The position numbers were made by a program, and so were the translations under genes. This document shows, piece by piece, positions 17,855 to 26,211 of a stretch of 64,000 nucleotides of DNA. The notes under the pieces are model-generated. The model worked only from the letters and a program-made list of their open reading frames with translations. It had not been told where the DNA came from and made no database searches. Numbering within the stretch: position 1 is the first letter of the stretch; every line of letters begins with the position of its first letter. The stretch spans positions 1-64,000 of the forward strand of contig SFIW01000006.1 in assembly GCA_004556055.1 (NCBI GenBank), given 5' to 3'. Source of the stretch: Planctomycetaceae bacterium. Lineage in GTDB: Bacteria > Planctomycetota > Planctomycetia > Pirellulales > Thermoguttaceae.

Positions 17855-19522
17855 ATGGCAGCCGTTGACTGCGAAAATCGCGAGATAAAAATCTCTGGGA
17901 CGCCACGTTATTTGGCGCCGTTTCATGCGAAATTGCACCCTCATTTCTTCACAGACGTTCTCGTTATTGGCGGCGGACTCGCGGGCTTGACCGCCGCGCT
18001 TTCCGTCGATCCGTCTCTGAAAGTACTTGTCGTGTGCAAATCCGGTCTCAACGTTTCTAATAGCGTAAAGGCGCAAGGAGGAATCGCCACCGTTTGGGAC
18101 GTTCCGGACGACAAGGTCGAGAATCACATCAAGGACACCCTCGTCGCGGGGGGCGCCTTATGCGATAAGGAAACGGTTGAAATGATCGTAACTCGCGGGC
18201 CAGGCGAAGTTCGCAAGCTTCTCGACTACGGCACGAACTTCGATCGGGACGAAAACGGCAAAATTCTTCTCGGACGCGAAGGGGGTCACGACCATTTCCG
18301 CGTCTTGCACGCGAACGGCGATTCCACGGGCGCAGAAATCATGCGCGCGACGGTCGAAGAGGTTCGGCGTCGTCCTAACATTCGCGTTTGGGAAGACACG
18401 TTCACCCTCGACCTCCTCACCTTCGACAACTTCTGCCGCGGCGCCGTCGTTTATTGGAAGAAAGAGTGCGAAACCGAGCTGATCTGGGCCAAGCAAACGA
18501 TCTTGGCGACCGGCGGGGTCGGGCAAGTCTATCGAGAAACGACGAATCCGCAATGCGCCACCGGGGACGGTGTGGCGATGGCGTTCCGCGCTGGGGCGGT
18601 CTGCCGCGACGTGGAATTTTTGCAGTTCCACCCGACGGTTCTCTACATCGCGGGAGGTAGTCGCAGTCTTATCACGGAAGCGATGCGCGGCGAAGGGGCG
18701 CGTCTTGTCGACAAGAACGGCTACCGCTTCATGAAAGATTACGACGAGCGCGGCGAGCTTGCGCCGCGCGACGTCGTGAGCCGTTCGATCGTAAAACAAA
18801 TGGTGAAGACGGAATCTTCAAACGTCTTCCTTGATCTAACGCACAAAGACGCCGCGTGGATTCGCAAACGCTTCCCCGGCATCTATCAGATCTGCTCCGA
18901 ATTCAACATCGACATTACGAAGGATCGCATCCCGGTGCGTCCCGGCGCGCACTACGCGATGGGTGGCGTTCTCGTCGATCATACCGGACGCACGACGCTG
19001 CGCGGTCTGTGGGCGGCGGGAGAAGTCTCCAGCTCCGGTCTTCACGGGGCGAATCGTCTCGCGTCGAACAGTCTGCTCGAGGCGCTCGTTTACGGCGAAA
19101 TGACCGGACGACTCGCGGGAGAAATCGCGCTTGCCGAACCGGACGAATATCGCGCGCTTCCCCTCGAAAATCCGCCGACGCGAACGTCGACAAGCGAAAC
19201 GAAACTCGACGTCGGCGACATTCGCAATTCGCTCAAGAGCGTCATGCAGCGCAAATGCGGCGTCATGCGCAACGAAACCGAGCTGACCGAAGCGCTCGAA
19301 AGCATTAAAACCTGGTCGCAGATTCTTCTTTCCAAACAGTTTTCGACGGAAGAAGCGTGGGAAGCGCAAAATATGCTCGTCGTCGCGCGCCTCATCGTCG
19401 AAGGCGCCCTCCAACGGCGCGAAACTCGCGGCGGACACAACCGAAGCGATTACCCGGTCTTCGATCCGAACGCCCCCGCGATTCACTCCCTCTTCGTCAA
19501 CGGCTCCTCCGTTCTGCGTTAA
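17855..19522 (+). CDS. nadB: L-aspartate oxidase
   Basis: 555 residues. The FAD-binding motif VIGGGLAGLTAALS near 45-58 is followed by SVKAQGGIA, GGHDHFRVLHANGDSTGAEI, the QFHPT segment and RPGAHYAMGGVLVD, all typical of NadB and the related succinate dehydrogenase flavoproteins. HANGDSTG in place of the SdhA pattern and the lack of SDH partners nearby favour NadB. It oxidises aspartate to iminoaspartate for NAD synthesis. GAGGA precedes the ATG. nadA and nadC are not in the window. The N-terminal 40 residues are longer than usual. Confidence 0.9.
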   Translation: MAAVDCENREIKISGTPRYLAPFHAKLHPHFFTDVLVIGGGLAGLTAALSVDPSLKVLVVCKSGLNVSNSVKAQGGIATVWDVPDDKVENHIKDTLVAGGALCDKETVEMIVTRGPGEVRKLLDYGTNFDRDENGKILLGREGGHDHFRVLHANGDSTGAEIMRATVEEVRRRPNIRVWEDTFTLDLLTFDNFCRGAVVYWKKECETELIWAKQTILATGGVGQVYRETTNPQCATGDGVAMAFRAGAVCRDVEFLQFHPTVLYIAGGSRSLITEAMRGEGARLVDKNGYRFMKDYDERGELAPRDVVSRSIVKQMVKTESSNVFLDLTHKDAAWIRKRFPGIYQICSEFNIDITKDRIPVRPGAHYAMGGVLVDHTGRTTLRGLWAAGEVSSSGLHGANRLASNSLLEALVYGEMTGRLAGEIALAEPDEYRALPLENPPTRTSTSETKLDVGDIRNSLKSVMQRKCGVMRNETELTEALESIKTWSQILLSKQFSTEEAWEAQNMLVVARLIVEGALQRRETRGGHNRSDYPVFDPNAPAIHSLFVNGSSVLR

Positions 19523-19590
19523 ATCGGATTGCGCGTTTCTCCCCGAGGGGCGCTTCGCGCGTCCTTCGACGCCAAAATCAAATAAAAAAA

Positions 19591-19624
19591 GGCGCGTGTC
19601 TCTTTCACGCGCCTCTTTTATTTT
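19591..19624. terminator. Bidirectional terminator between nadB and trmB
   Basis: GGCGCGTG, seven-base loop, CACGCGCC, with T-rich sequence on the right (TCTTTTATTTT) and A7 on the left. It serves two convergent genes. Confidence 0.88.
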
Positions 19625-19638
19625 CTCACGTCAATCGC

Positions 19639-20382
19639 TCACATCTTCACGAAATAGGAACGATAGACCGGCAGATCGTTCAATCGGGTTCGTCGTTCGA
19701 AATGGGTCAAGAAATCCATTTCGTTCTCCGCAGGACGTTCCGTCACGGGGAACGGCCCGACAAGAGAGGTCGATGTTTTGATCGTCTCGACGCCCGTTTC
19801 GAAGTACTCCTTCACGTCGGTCCAGAAATGGAGCTTACCGCCCTTCATGAGCTTCGCCTCGACGTCGCGCACGACGGAGGGTCGAACGATTCGTCGTTTA
19901 CGGTGCGCCTTCTTCCACCAAGGATCGGGGAAATAGATATGCGCGGCGGTCAGCGACTCCGCGGGGACAAGTTCGCGCAAAACCTTCGCGGCGTCCGCGG
20001 CCATCATGACCCCGTTGACGGCGTTTTTCTTGGCGAGTCGCGAAGCGGAAATCAAGGCGTAACGGTATGCGAGTTCGACGCCAAGGAAATTATGCTCAGG
20101 ACGGCTTGCCGCCGCGTTGCTAATGAACAGTCCCTTTCCGGAACCGATTTCAAACTCCAGAGGAGCGACGCGGCCAAAGAGACGGTTTGAAAACTCCTCA
20201 AACGACATGTTCGCCAAGGAGTCGTACGAGATTCTCGCGACCTTGTCGGCGCCGTCTCCCGGCTGAGCGAGCGCCGCCGTTTCCGGATCAAGAGGCGCGT
20301 CGGGATACTCGACTTCCATCGGCAAGAAGAAATGCGAGAGATCTAAAGACCCTTGGATTTTTGGCAACGAACGGCGCGGCAT
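19639..20382 (-). CDS. trmB: tRNA (guanine-N7-)-methyltransferase
   Basis: 247 residues. It carries the SAM-binding segment LEFEIGSGKGLFI, the NFLGVELA strand and the TrmB signature YFPDPWWKKAHRKRRIV. It places m7G46 in the variable loop of tRNAs. AGGAG lies eight bases before the ATG. The N-terminal 75 residues before the catalytic domain are longer than in E. coli and carry no motif I recognise. Confidence 0.95.
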   Translation of the reverse strand: MPRRSLPKIQGSLDLSHFFLPMEVEYPDAPLDPETAALAQPGDGADKVARISYDSLANMSFEEFSNRLFGRVAPLEFEIGSGKGLFISNAAASRPEHNFLGVELAYRYALISASRLAKKNAVNGVMMAADAAKVLRELVPAESLTAAHIYFPDPWWKKAHRKRRIVRPSVVRDVEAKLMKGGKLHFWTDVKEYFETGVETIKTSTSLVGPFPVTERPAENEMDFLTHFERRTRLNDLPVYRSYFVKM

Positions 20383-20417
20383 AATCGTAGCTCCTAATAT
20401 CTAAATAGCGGCAAAAA

Positions 20418-20906
20418 TCATTCGATAGGAAGAGGGACGCCCTTGAGCACGCCTTCGCACACGATCGCGTCGCGCACGATGCACATGAAACGCGCCGTAA
20501 TGAGGATTTTGCGCCATTTAATCATCTCGGACTGAATGACGACGCGGTCGCCCGGTCGGACCATGCCGCGGAACTTGACCTCTTCAAGACCGGCAAATCC
20601 CATGACCGCTCCGTTAAACATATTGTGCTTCGTGGTGAAATAGCTCGCCATCTGAGCGGCGACTTCGCAGAGAACCACGCCTGGGGTCAGCGGGAATTCG
20701 GGCATGTGTCCGCGCACCCAAAACTCTTTGTCCGTCATATCCTTATAGCCGACGCAACGTTTTTCGTCGAAGTTATCGTACAGGATCGCGGTAAGTTGCT
20801 CCATCTCGTAACGCTGGTGGTTGTATTTGCGAATATCTTCGATCGTAGCGATAGGTTTGTTCTCGTCGTAAAGAGACGGATCAACAATCAACTGTCTCTG
20901 AATCAT
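20418..20906 (-). CDS. FabZ-like hot-dog fold dehydratase
   Basis: 162 residues from the ATG at 20906, which has GGAGG five bases upstream; an earlier in-frame ATG lacks a site. A single hot-dog domain carries NHQRYEM (His30 in place of the FabZ LPHR His, with one extra residue), GHMPEFPLTPGVVLCEVAAQ (Glu81) and KFRGMVRPGD. It is probably a 3-hydroxyacyl-ACP dehydratase or a close relative. The FPLTPGVVLCE segment is shared with the second FabZ-like protein at 33624. It lies 35 bases downstream of trmB's start, on the same strand. The precise substrate is unknown. Confidence 0.8.
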   Translation of the reverse strand: MIQRQLIVDPSLYDENKPIATIEDIRKYNHQRYEMEQLTAILYDNFDEKRCVGYKDMTDKEFWVRGHMPEFPLTPGVVLCEVAAQMASYFTTKHNMFNGAVMGFAGLEEVKFRGMVRPGDRVVIQSEMIKWRKILITARFMCIVRDAIVCEGVLKGVPLPIE

Positions 20907-21057
20907 CAAAGCCTCCGTGCAGGTAATGAGCTGGAAGGGGTGAGGAGGGAGATTGCGAAGAGCAAATCTCGATATTAAAAAAAACACGACCGCGACGTCA
21001 CACAACGCCGGATCGCGTTTTTCATAAGATCACAAAGCGTTCGCAAAGGCGTCGCTA

Positions 21058-21156
21058 TCAGGTCTTGACGATTCGGCGCTTTGCGCGACGCGCTTTCGCG
21101 TTCGCAGGACGCTTGCCGTGGTTCGCCTTCTTAAGGGTTCTTCCCGGTTTAGACAT
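21058..21156 (-). CDS. 32-residue highly basic small protein
   Basis: An AAGGAG site seven to eight bases before the ATG precedes a short frame encoding MSKPGRTLKKANHGKRP and ending in a Lys/Arg-rich tail and TGA. Fifteen of 32 residues are Lys, Arg or His. The size and composition suggest an RNA- or ribosome-bound peptide, like bTHX or other small ribosome-associated proteins, but I do not recognise the family with certainty. The strong ribosome binding site and the clean stop argue for a real gene. Confidence 0.65.
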   Translation of the reverse strand: MSKPGRTLKKANHGKRPANAKARRAKRRIVKT

Positions 21157-21433
21157 CTTTGAATCTCCTTTGCTAACAAAACCCAGCGCATTCCTTCCCT
21201 GGACGATTAGTCGCAAAGAAAGCGCGCTCGCGCGTAAAACACGCGAACCTACAATTCACATATCATTGACAAACGCGTTCCCGCGCTCGTTTTTTCGCAG
21301 TCCAAACAGGCGGTTCCGACAATCGATCGTACAATCCGCTTAGTCTGTCTCCGAAATTATACCAACGTCCGCCTCGTTGAAAAGGGGGCGTCTCAAAAAA
21401 AATAGAACCTCTTTTCCGCTATTAGCCAAGGCG

Positions 21434-22285
21434 CTAACGCTTAGGGAGCTCCAATCCCATAATCCGCATCAGGAGTTGCAAATCCTGCCACGCGTCCTTT
21501 TTTGCCGCAGGATTGCGAAGAAGATACGCCGGATGATAGGTGCAGACGACCTGCGCGCCTCGATATTCGTGAACCTCGCCGCGGAGCCGCCCTATTGGAA
21601 CGGACGTCCCGAGGAGGTTATTCGCGGCAATCGAACCCAGACAGCAGATGAAACGCGGCTGAACGACGTCAAGGGTCGCTTCTAAAAAAGGACGACACGC
21701 TCGCGCTTCCGATTCCGTCGGGTTGCGATTTGCGGGAGGTCTGCACCTAACGATATTGCAGATGTAGACGGAAGATCGCGGTATCCCCATCCCTTTTTCG
21801 ATCATGTCGGTGAGCAATTTGCCGCTTCTTCCGACGAACGGTTCGCCGCGAAGGTCTTCCTCTGCGCCGGGGCCTTCTCCGACAAAGGTCAATTCCGCGC
21901 ATGGATTCCCCGAACCAAAGACGGTTTGCGTGCGACTCGCGGCCAACTCGTCGCATAAAGCGCACTGCGCGACCCTTTCTGCGAGCGCTTTCAGTTGCGC
22001 GTCGCGCGACGCGCAAACGGGATTAGCCGCAGGTCGCTCCAGCACGGGGAGAATATTCGCGGTCGCGACGCGCGAAGCTGGCGCTGTGTCTTTCGGCGTT
22101 TGGAGAGGGGTTTGAGACGGAGTCCTCGGTTTTCTTCGCGCTGAAGGCGTCGCCGCAACGGAGTTCGGAGCGGGAGCGTCTTGACGTGTGGAGTCGCGCC
22201 AAACTTCTCGAACGCCGGCGCGTTTCAAATCTTCAAGGTACTCGGACAAATAATAATTCAAGGACGTCTTGGCGAGCTTATCCAT
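21434..22285 (-). CDS. Family 4 uracil-DNA glycosylase with Fe-S cluster
   Basis: 283 residues from the ATG at 22285, which has AGGAGC seven bases upstream. A Pro/Thr-rich N-terminal tail of about 80 residues is followed by the family 4 core: CALCDELAASR, then VGEGPGAEEDLRGEPFVGRSG (active-site loop), NIVRCRPPANRNPT, ACRPFL and the HPAYLLR motif. The CxxC pair plus later cysteines fit the family's 4Fe-4S ligands. It excises uracil from DNA, and some relatives have been described as DNA-polymerase-linked. It is transcribed in the same direction as the small basic protein gene downstream. Confidence 0.9.
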   Translation of the reverse strand: MDKLAKTSLNYYLSEYLEDLKRAGVREVWRDSTRQDAPAPNSVAATPSARRKPRTPSQTPLQTPKDTAPASRVATANILPVLERPAANPVCASRDAQLKALAERVAQCALCDELAASRTQTVFGSGNPCAELTFVGEGPGAEEDLRGEPFVGRSGKLLTDMIEKGMGIPRSSVYICNIVRCRPPANRNPTESEARACRPFLEATLDVVQPRFICCLGSIAANNLLGTSVPIGRLRGEVHEYRGAQVVCTYHPAYLLRNPAAKKDAWQDLQLLMRIMGLELPKR

Positions 22286-22342
22286 GACGGTCGCTCCTAA
22301 TTCGAATCGGCGCGACATAGCGCCTTGGTCGTGGAATCAAGA

Positions 22343-22376
22343 AATGAAAAGCGCGACCGAAAAGGGCCGCGCTTCG
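22343..22376 (-). terminator. Terminator of csrA
   Basis: AAGCGCG-ACC, loop GAAAA, GG-C-CGCGCTT; on the minus strand the right arm is followed by TTTTCATTTCTT. Confidence 0.65.
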
Positions 22377-22387
22377 ACGTCGACGTC

Positions 22388-22798
22388 TTAACGCCGCGAC
22401 ATGTCGATTTCCTGATAAGACTCGCGATCCTCTTTTACCGGTTTCGCATGAACGCGCGCCGTTTTGCGCCCGCTCAAAGGGGCTTTGGAGGAACGCGTAG
22501 GCTCAGGCTCCTCTTTTCTCTCTTTCGCAATCACTGTGTCGACAAACTGCTGAGGACGACGCTGTCGACAACCTTCCTGGGAAGTAACTTCGACTCGATC
22601 CTTCGCACACAAATTTCCCCGATCGCCAGAATCTTTCTCTTGCTGAATCTGCTCGTAAATTTCCTGTCGATGAACAGGGACGTTCGCGGGAGCCTCAACC
22701 CCAAGACGAATACGATCGCCTCGAACGTCCACAATCGTGACGACTATATCGTCGCCAATGTAGATACTCTGATCCTTATACCTTGACAAAACAAGCAT
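22388..22798 (-). CDS. csrA: CsrA carbon storage regulator with long C-terminal tail
   Basis: 136 residues from the ATG at 22798, with AGGAG eight bases upstream and the usual family start MLVLSRYKDQSI. The CsrA core (1 to about 60) shows IYIGDDIVVTIVDVRGDRIRLGVEAP and VHRQEIYEQI, including the Arg that contacts GGA loops in RNA. A 75-residue Arg/Lys/Glu/Pro-rich tail with little predicted fold follows, twice the common family length. CsrA represses translation by binding 5' leaders; a flagellar target is common outside the gammaproteobacteria. Confidence 0.93.
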   Translation of the reverse strand: MLVLSRYKDQSIYIGDDIVVTIVDVRGDRIRLGVEAPANVPVHRQEIYEQIQQEKDSGDRGNLCAKDRVEVTSQEGCRQRRPQQFVDTVIAKERKEEPEPTRSSKAPLSGRKTARVHAKPVKEDRESYQEIDMSRR

Positions 22799-23526
22799 AG
22801 TAACTGCTCCTTCACTGTACTTCTTGCATTGCGCGCGAATGATCGCGCCGTTCCTTCTCATCTCGTTGGAAAATCCATACTAACAACGACGAGCGAACGC
22901 CTTCAGAAGTTTTATTCATCCGACGGTTGAGTTTACGCTCAAAAGGCGCCCCAAACAATTAGGAACTAAAGGGAAAAGAGTAAAAAACTTCATTTTCCAA
23001 TCTCAATATTCCAGACTTTTCGATTACGCAAAGTATACGGCCTTCAAAACGACCAACGCAGCATCCATTCTCTCAAGAGCAAGGAACGCTATGAGTTTAC
23101 GGCGTTCGACGTCCTCTTAGCCAAAGAGCGTCGCGAGCCGCACTCATCTTGATCGGTCTTTCCAACCGCGCGCAAACGCTTCCGTACGGAACGCCGCACG
23201 AAAGACAACCGTCAACAGATCCAAAATCGTCCTTCCCCCGTTAAAAGAATGAAAAAAAGAGAGCTCTCCGCCCAAAAAAGACGCACTCGCCCGCCTCTTG
23301 TACGACGTGCGACGCAATTACGGTATGTAACGATTTTACGCAACAAAAGAGAAAAGCAGATCGTTTTCAATTTACAAGGATAAAGAAAGAATCAGCGTCC
23401 AACACATGCAAAAATCATTTTAACCATTTAATCGTTACATTCAGAATATTCAGAACTTTTTTTCCAGAAAGGATAGGTTACGCCGATTTTTTTCTAAATT
23501 TTCCACTATTTTTTTTCACGTCTTTA
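22799..23526. other. Long AT-rich intergenic region
   Basis: About 730 bases between the divergent csrA and lipoprotein genes. A TATACT on the minus strand near 23029-23034 could be part of a csrA promoter but has no good -35. Between 23040 and 23340 composition rises to gene-like GC, but every frame is broken by stops and no family is recognisable. It may be a decayed gene or a regulatory leader. Confidence 0.4.
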
Positions 23527-23555
23527 TTGAAGGATACGTAACGGAGTAGTAGAAT
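23527..23555 (+). promoter_or_regulatory. Sigma-70-type promoter for the lipoprotein gene
   Basis: TTGAAG at 23527-23532, a 17-base spacer, TAGAAT at 23550-23555. The predicted leader to the GTG start is about 95 bases. Confidence 0.55.
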
Positions 23556-23657
23556 TGCGAAAGATAGGTAGGCGCGCCTTTCAATATGACGCGTCGCGTC
23601 TTTTTGCTATGCATATGGATGGATTAGCAATTGGAAGTTGAACAGGGAGACAGAGCA

Positions 23658-24824
23658 GTGGATTCTATGTCAGCACACAACCCGTCGCGGGCAATCGGAA
23701 GTTTCTTCTCCAACCCGATCCGTCGCGCGCTTATTCTAGCGGCGATCGGTTTCGTTGGCATTGGACTTATTGGGTGCCAATCCGCCAAGAACGATTGCGC
23801 CGGCTGCCCCTTTAGTCGTAATAAGGAGAAGATCGACGACATAGAAGAACGCGGTCAGGAAGCTTCCGCGACTTCGACTAACAACGTAAACGAACCGGCG
23901 GCGCCGAACGTTTCCCAAACGGTTGAGCCTCTCGATCGAGGGCTCTTTGGCGCCCGACTCTTTAAAAGGTCGAAAACTCGAGCGCCGTCTCCTACGCAAG
24001 TAGAAAGCGACTCGTCTCTCCCCGCAGTCGTCGAGACGTCGAAGCCAACGCCAAGCTCGCCAAACGCGACGTCTGAAAAAACGGCGGTTGTGTCGGATTC
24101 GCCGCAGACGTTTGATTCTCCGACGCAAAGCGAAGCGCTGGCGAGCGCCGCAAGCGCGTTAAATCAGCATTTCCCCAATACCGCCGCCGACGTGAAGAAG
24201 GACGATCCCGTCGAGATTCCCGAAGCGCCTGCCGCGTCTGTCGAGTCGTCTCAAGACGCGCCCGCGACGACTCCGCCTCAATATCAGAGCGTCGGACCTT
24301 CCGACTCTTCCGCGCCTGACCAACAGCTCGGTTTTGCCCCTTCGGAGTTCGATCACTCCGCCTCTTCCTCCGAATCGACGCAGGGCGCGCCAAGCGACGG
24401 CCCCGTCCTGAGCGACGTTTCTTCTCCTAAAAACGAGGCGCAACCCGAGTCAGCCGAGAATCCCGACACGCCGTCCTCCGCTCCCGTTCAAGACGCGTCG
24501 ACTCCGGTCGAAGGGCTTCAGGCCTCCTCGACTTCACCCGTCGCGATCCCCGATCAAAGCGCGTTGCAGGCGACCTTTGCAAGCAAACCGCCTGTCTCGC
24601 TCAAGACGTCTACGACGCCGCGTTACGTTTACAATACGGTTTCGACGTCGACGCGTTCGACCGAGATCGGCGCGCCGCGCTCCCGCGTTGCGAAATCCGC
24701 CGTCAACGCGCGTTCTTCTAACGCCGTCGGCGAGGCCTCGCGCTTCGTCCCCAACGGTCAGACGTCCCAGATCATCCCCGGCAAGCAGCTCGGAGTTATC
24801 GAAATTTCCACGCAGAAGAAATAA
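23658..24824 (+). CDS. Ser/Pro/Ala-rich lipoprotein of unknown function
   Basis: 388 residues from the GTG at 23658, which has AGGGAG eight bases upstream; a TTG 27 bases earlier lacks a site. A hydrophobic stretch ends in lipobox LIGC, so the protein is probably lipid-anchored. A short CAGCPF pair of cysteines follows. The rest (about 70-388) is low-complexity, rich in Ser, Pro, Ala, Thr and Asp, and probably disordered. It looks like an envelope spacer or adhesin-like protein. No catalytic domain is seen and I do not recognise a family. Confidence 0.65.
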   Translation: MDSMSAHNPSRAIGSFFSNPIRRALILAAIGFVGIGLIGCQSAKNDCAGCPFSRNKEKIDDIEERGQEASATSTNNVNEPAAPNVSQTVEPLDRGLFGARLFKRSKTRAPSPTQVESDSSLPAVVETSKPTPSSPNATSEKTAVVSDSPQTFDSPTQSEALASAASALNQHFPNTAADVKKDDPVEIPEAPAASVESSQDAPATTPPQYQSVGPSDSSAPDQQLGFAPSEFDHSASSSESTQGAPSDGPVLSDVSSPKNEAQPESAENPDTPSSAPVQDASTPVEGLQASSTSPVAIPDQSALQATFASKPPVSLKTSTTPRYVYNTVSTSTRSTEIGAPRSRVAKSAVNARSSNAVGEASRFVPNGQTSQIIPGKQLGVIEISTQKK

Positions 24825-24853
24825 ATCCCGACTCCTCGCGCGTCCCTATGACG

Positions 24854-24887
24854 AAGGCGTCGCAACTCGGTTGCGTCGCCTTTTTTG
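24854..24887 (+). terminator. Terminator after the lipoprotein gene
   Basis: AAGGCG-T-CGCAAC, loop TCG, GTTGCG-T-CGCCTT, followed by TTTT. A T-T mismatch splits the stem. Confidence 0.85.
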
Positions 24888-24910
24888 CTGACTTGTAGTC
24901 GATGACGAAT

Positions 24911-24947
24911 AAAAAAACCTTGTTTCCCTCATACGAGAAACAAGGTT
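24911..24947 (-). terminator. Terminator after the ferredoxin gene
   Basis: On the minus strand ACCTTGTTTC and GAAACAAGGT pair across a ten-base loop and are followed by TTTTTTTATT. Confidence 0.85.
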
Positions 24948-24993
24948 GTAAATCGAAAAGCTAAAATGGCGACGTTAGATCGTCAAAAGAGAC

Positions 24994-25164
24994 TCATTCG
25001 ACCGTGATGGCTTCATTCGGGCAAACAGCCGCGCAAGCGCCGCAGCTAGCGCAACCGTCGGCGTCGATCACAGCGAAATCCTCAATCGTAATAACGCCGC
25101 AAGGGCATTCGTCGGCGCAAGCGCCACATCCAACACAAAGTTCTTTATTAACGACAGCAGCCAT
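24994..25164 (-). CDS. 2[4Fe-4S] ferredoxin
   Basis: 56 residues. Two classic four-cysteine motifs are visible: CVGCGACADEC (Cys10, 13, 16) with Cys20, and CASCGACAAVC (Cys38, 41, 44) with Cys48, each last Cys followed by Pro. This is the clostridial-type bacterial ferredoxin, a low-potential electron carrier in the cytoplasm. AGGAGG lies five bases before the ATG. It has its own promoter (25300-25328) and terminator, so it is monocistronic. It suggests an anaerobic or microaerobic lifestyle, together with rubredoxin at 38178. Confidence 0.95.
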   Translation of the reverse strand: MAAVVNKELCVGCGACADECPCGVITIEDFAVIDADGCASCGACAAVCPNEAITVE

Positions 25165-25299
25165 TTCAGCCTCCTATTATGAGCGTCGTCGAATTTTTCA
25201 AGCGACGCGCGTAAAGATTTTAACTTCAAGTTTGAAAAACTGGCGAGACGGGTTCCACCAAACTTTTTGGAACGTCGTTCCCGAACCAACTTTTATACG

Positions 25300-25328
25300 A
25301 TAATACAAACAACCACCAAAAAAATCAA
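25300..25328 (-). promoter_or_regulatory. Sigma-70-type promoter for ferredoxin
   Basis: On the minus strand TTGATT (25328-25323), a 17-base spacer, TATTAT (25305-25300). The leader is about 130 bases. Confidence 0.65.
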
Positions 25329-25603
25329 GAACTGGGAAGAAAAAAAGAGTCGATTTTTTACATATTCATGAGTTAGTATTATCTAACCTCTTTTCACTCG
25401 CCCAACGTCGTTTTTTAAAATTATGCGCGTCATACGTTTTTTCAAGGCGTCTTTTCTTTTACCAAAACGTTTTTTCATTTTTTTATCCTCTCTACGGCTT
25501 TATTATGCCCTTAAAAAAAATAGAATTAGCGCAGACGAAACCCAGCTTGTTTGATTAGAAAAACTATTTGCGTCTAAGCGCCTTCGGCGCGATCGAGACT
25601 CCA

Positions 25604-26155
25604 ATGACGACTGATGATATAACTATAGAAATCCTCGACGAGAACGAAATCGACAGCGCTCTGGACACGAAGCTGCGCGAGTTTCTCATCGCAATTTTCC
25701 CCAACTGGGAAACGGTTTTCCGAACGCGCCGCGCTTGGCACGACGCGCCTCCCGTCTTCACGACGTTAGCGCGCGACCGAGAGGGAAAGATTGTCGGTCA
25801 CGTCGCCGTCGTCGAAAGAACGTTGACGACGAACTGGAACTATCGCTACCGCGCGGCGAGCGTTCAAGGCGTTTCCGTCGCGCCGGAATATCGCAAAACG
25901 GGACTCTCGTCGAAACTCCTCGACAAAAGTCTCGACGAAGCGCGACGACGCGGCTATCCTTATGCGATCCTCTTCTGTCGCGAACCCCTCGTTCACTTCT
26001 ACGAAAGAAATTCCTGGCGACTCCCCAACGACTCCATGATTATGTGGCGCGAAAGGGAATTGCCTATTCATATGCAGTCTAACTGTCCCATGTATCGCGA
26101 ACTCACCGACAAACCTTTCCCTGAAGGGCCAGTCGACGTTCACAATCCTCTATGA
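25604..26155 (+). CDS. GNAT-family N-acetyltransferase
   Basis: 183 residues from the ATG at 25604; a TTG 36 bases upstream is possible and neither has a strong ribosome binding site. The GNAT fold shows beta-4 with VGHVAVVERTL, then VQGVSVAPEYRKTGLSSKLLDKSL (the acetyl-CoA pyrophosphate-binding motif A, RxxGxx form) and AILFCREPLVHFYERNSW (motif B). It transfers an acyl group from acyl-CoA to an amine; the substrate is unknown. It shows distant resemblance to the NodA / aminoglycoside 2'-acetyltransferase group. A gap of 56 bases separates it from the following TlpA-like gene. Confidence 0.85.
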   Translation: MTTDDITIEILDENEIDSALDTKLREFLIAIFPNWETVFRTRRAWHDAPPVFTTLARDREGKIVGHVAVVERTLTTNWNYRYRAASVQGVSVAPEYRKTGLSSKLLDKSLDEARRRGYPYAILFCREPLVHFYERNSWRLPNDSMIMWRERELPIHMQSNCPMYRELTDKPFPEGPVDVHNPL

Positions 26156-26211
26156 CGATTTCCCCAAATCTTCTGTCATCCATATTACACGCGTAACGAC
26201 AAGGAAGCCTC

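Noticed and set aside
22325..22786. Plus-strand open frame over csrA
   Set aside because: It is antisense to csrA, which has an unmistakable family start and ribosome binding site.
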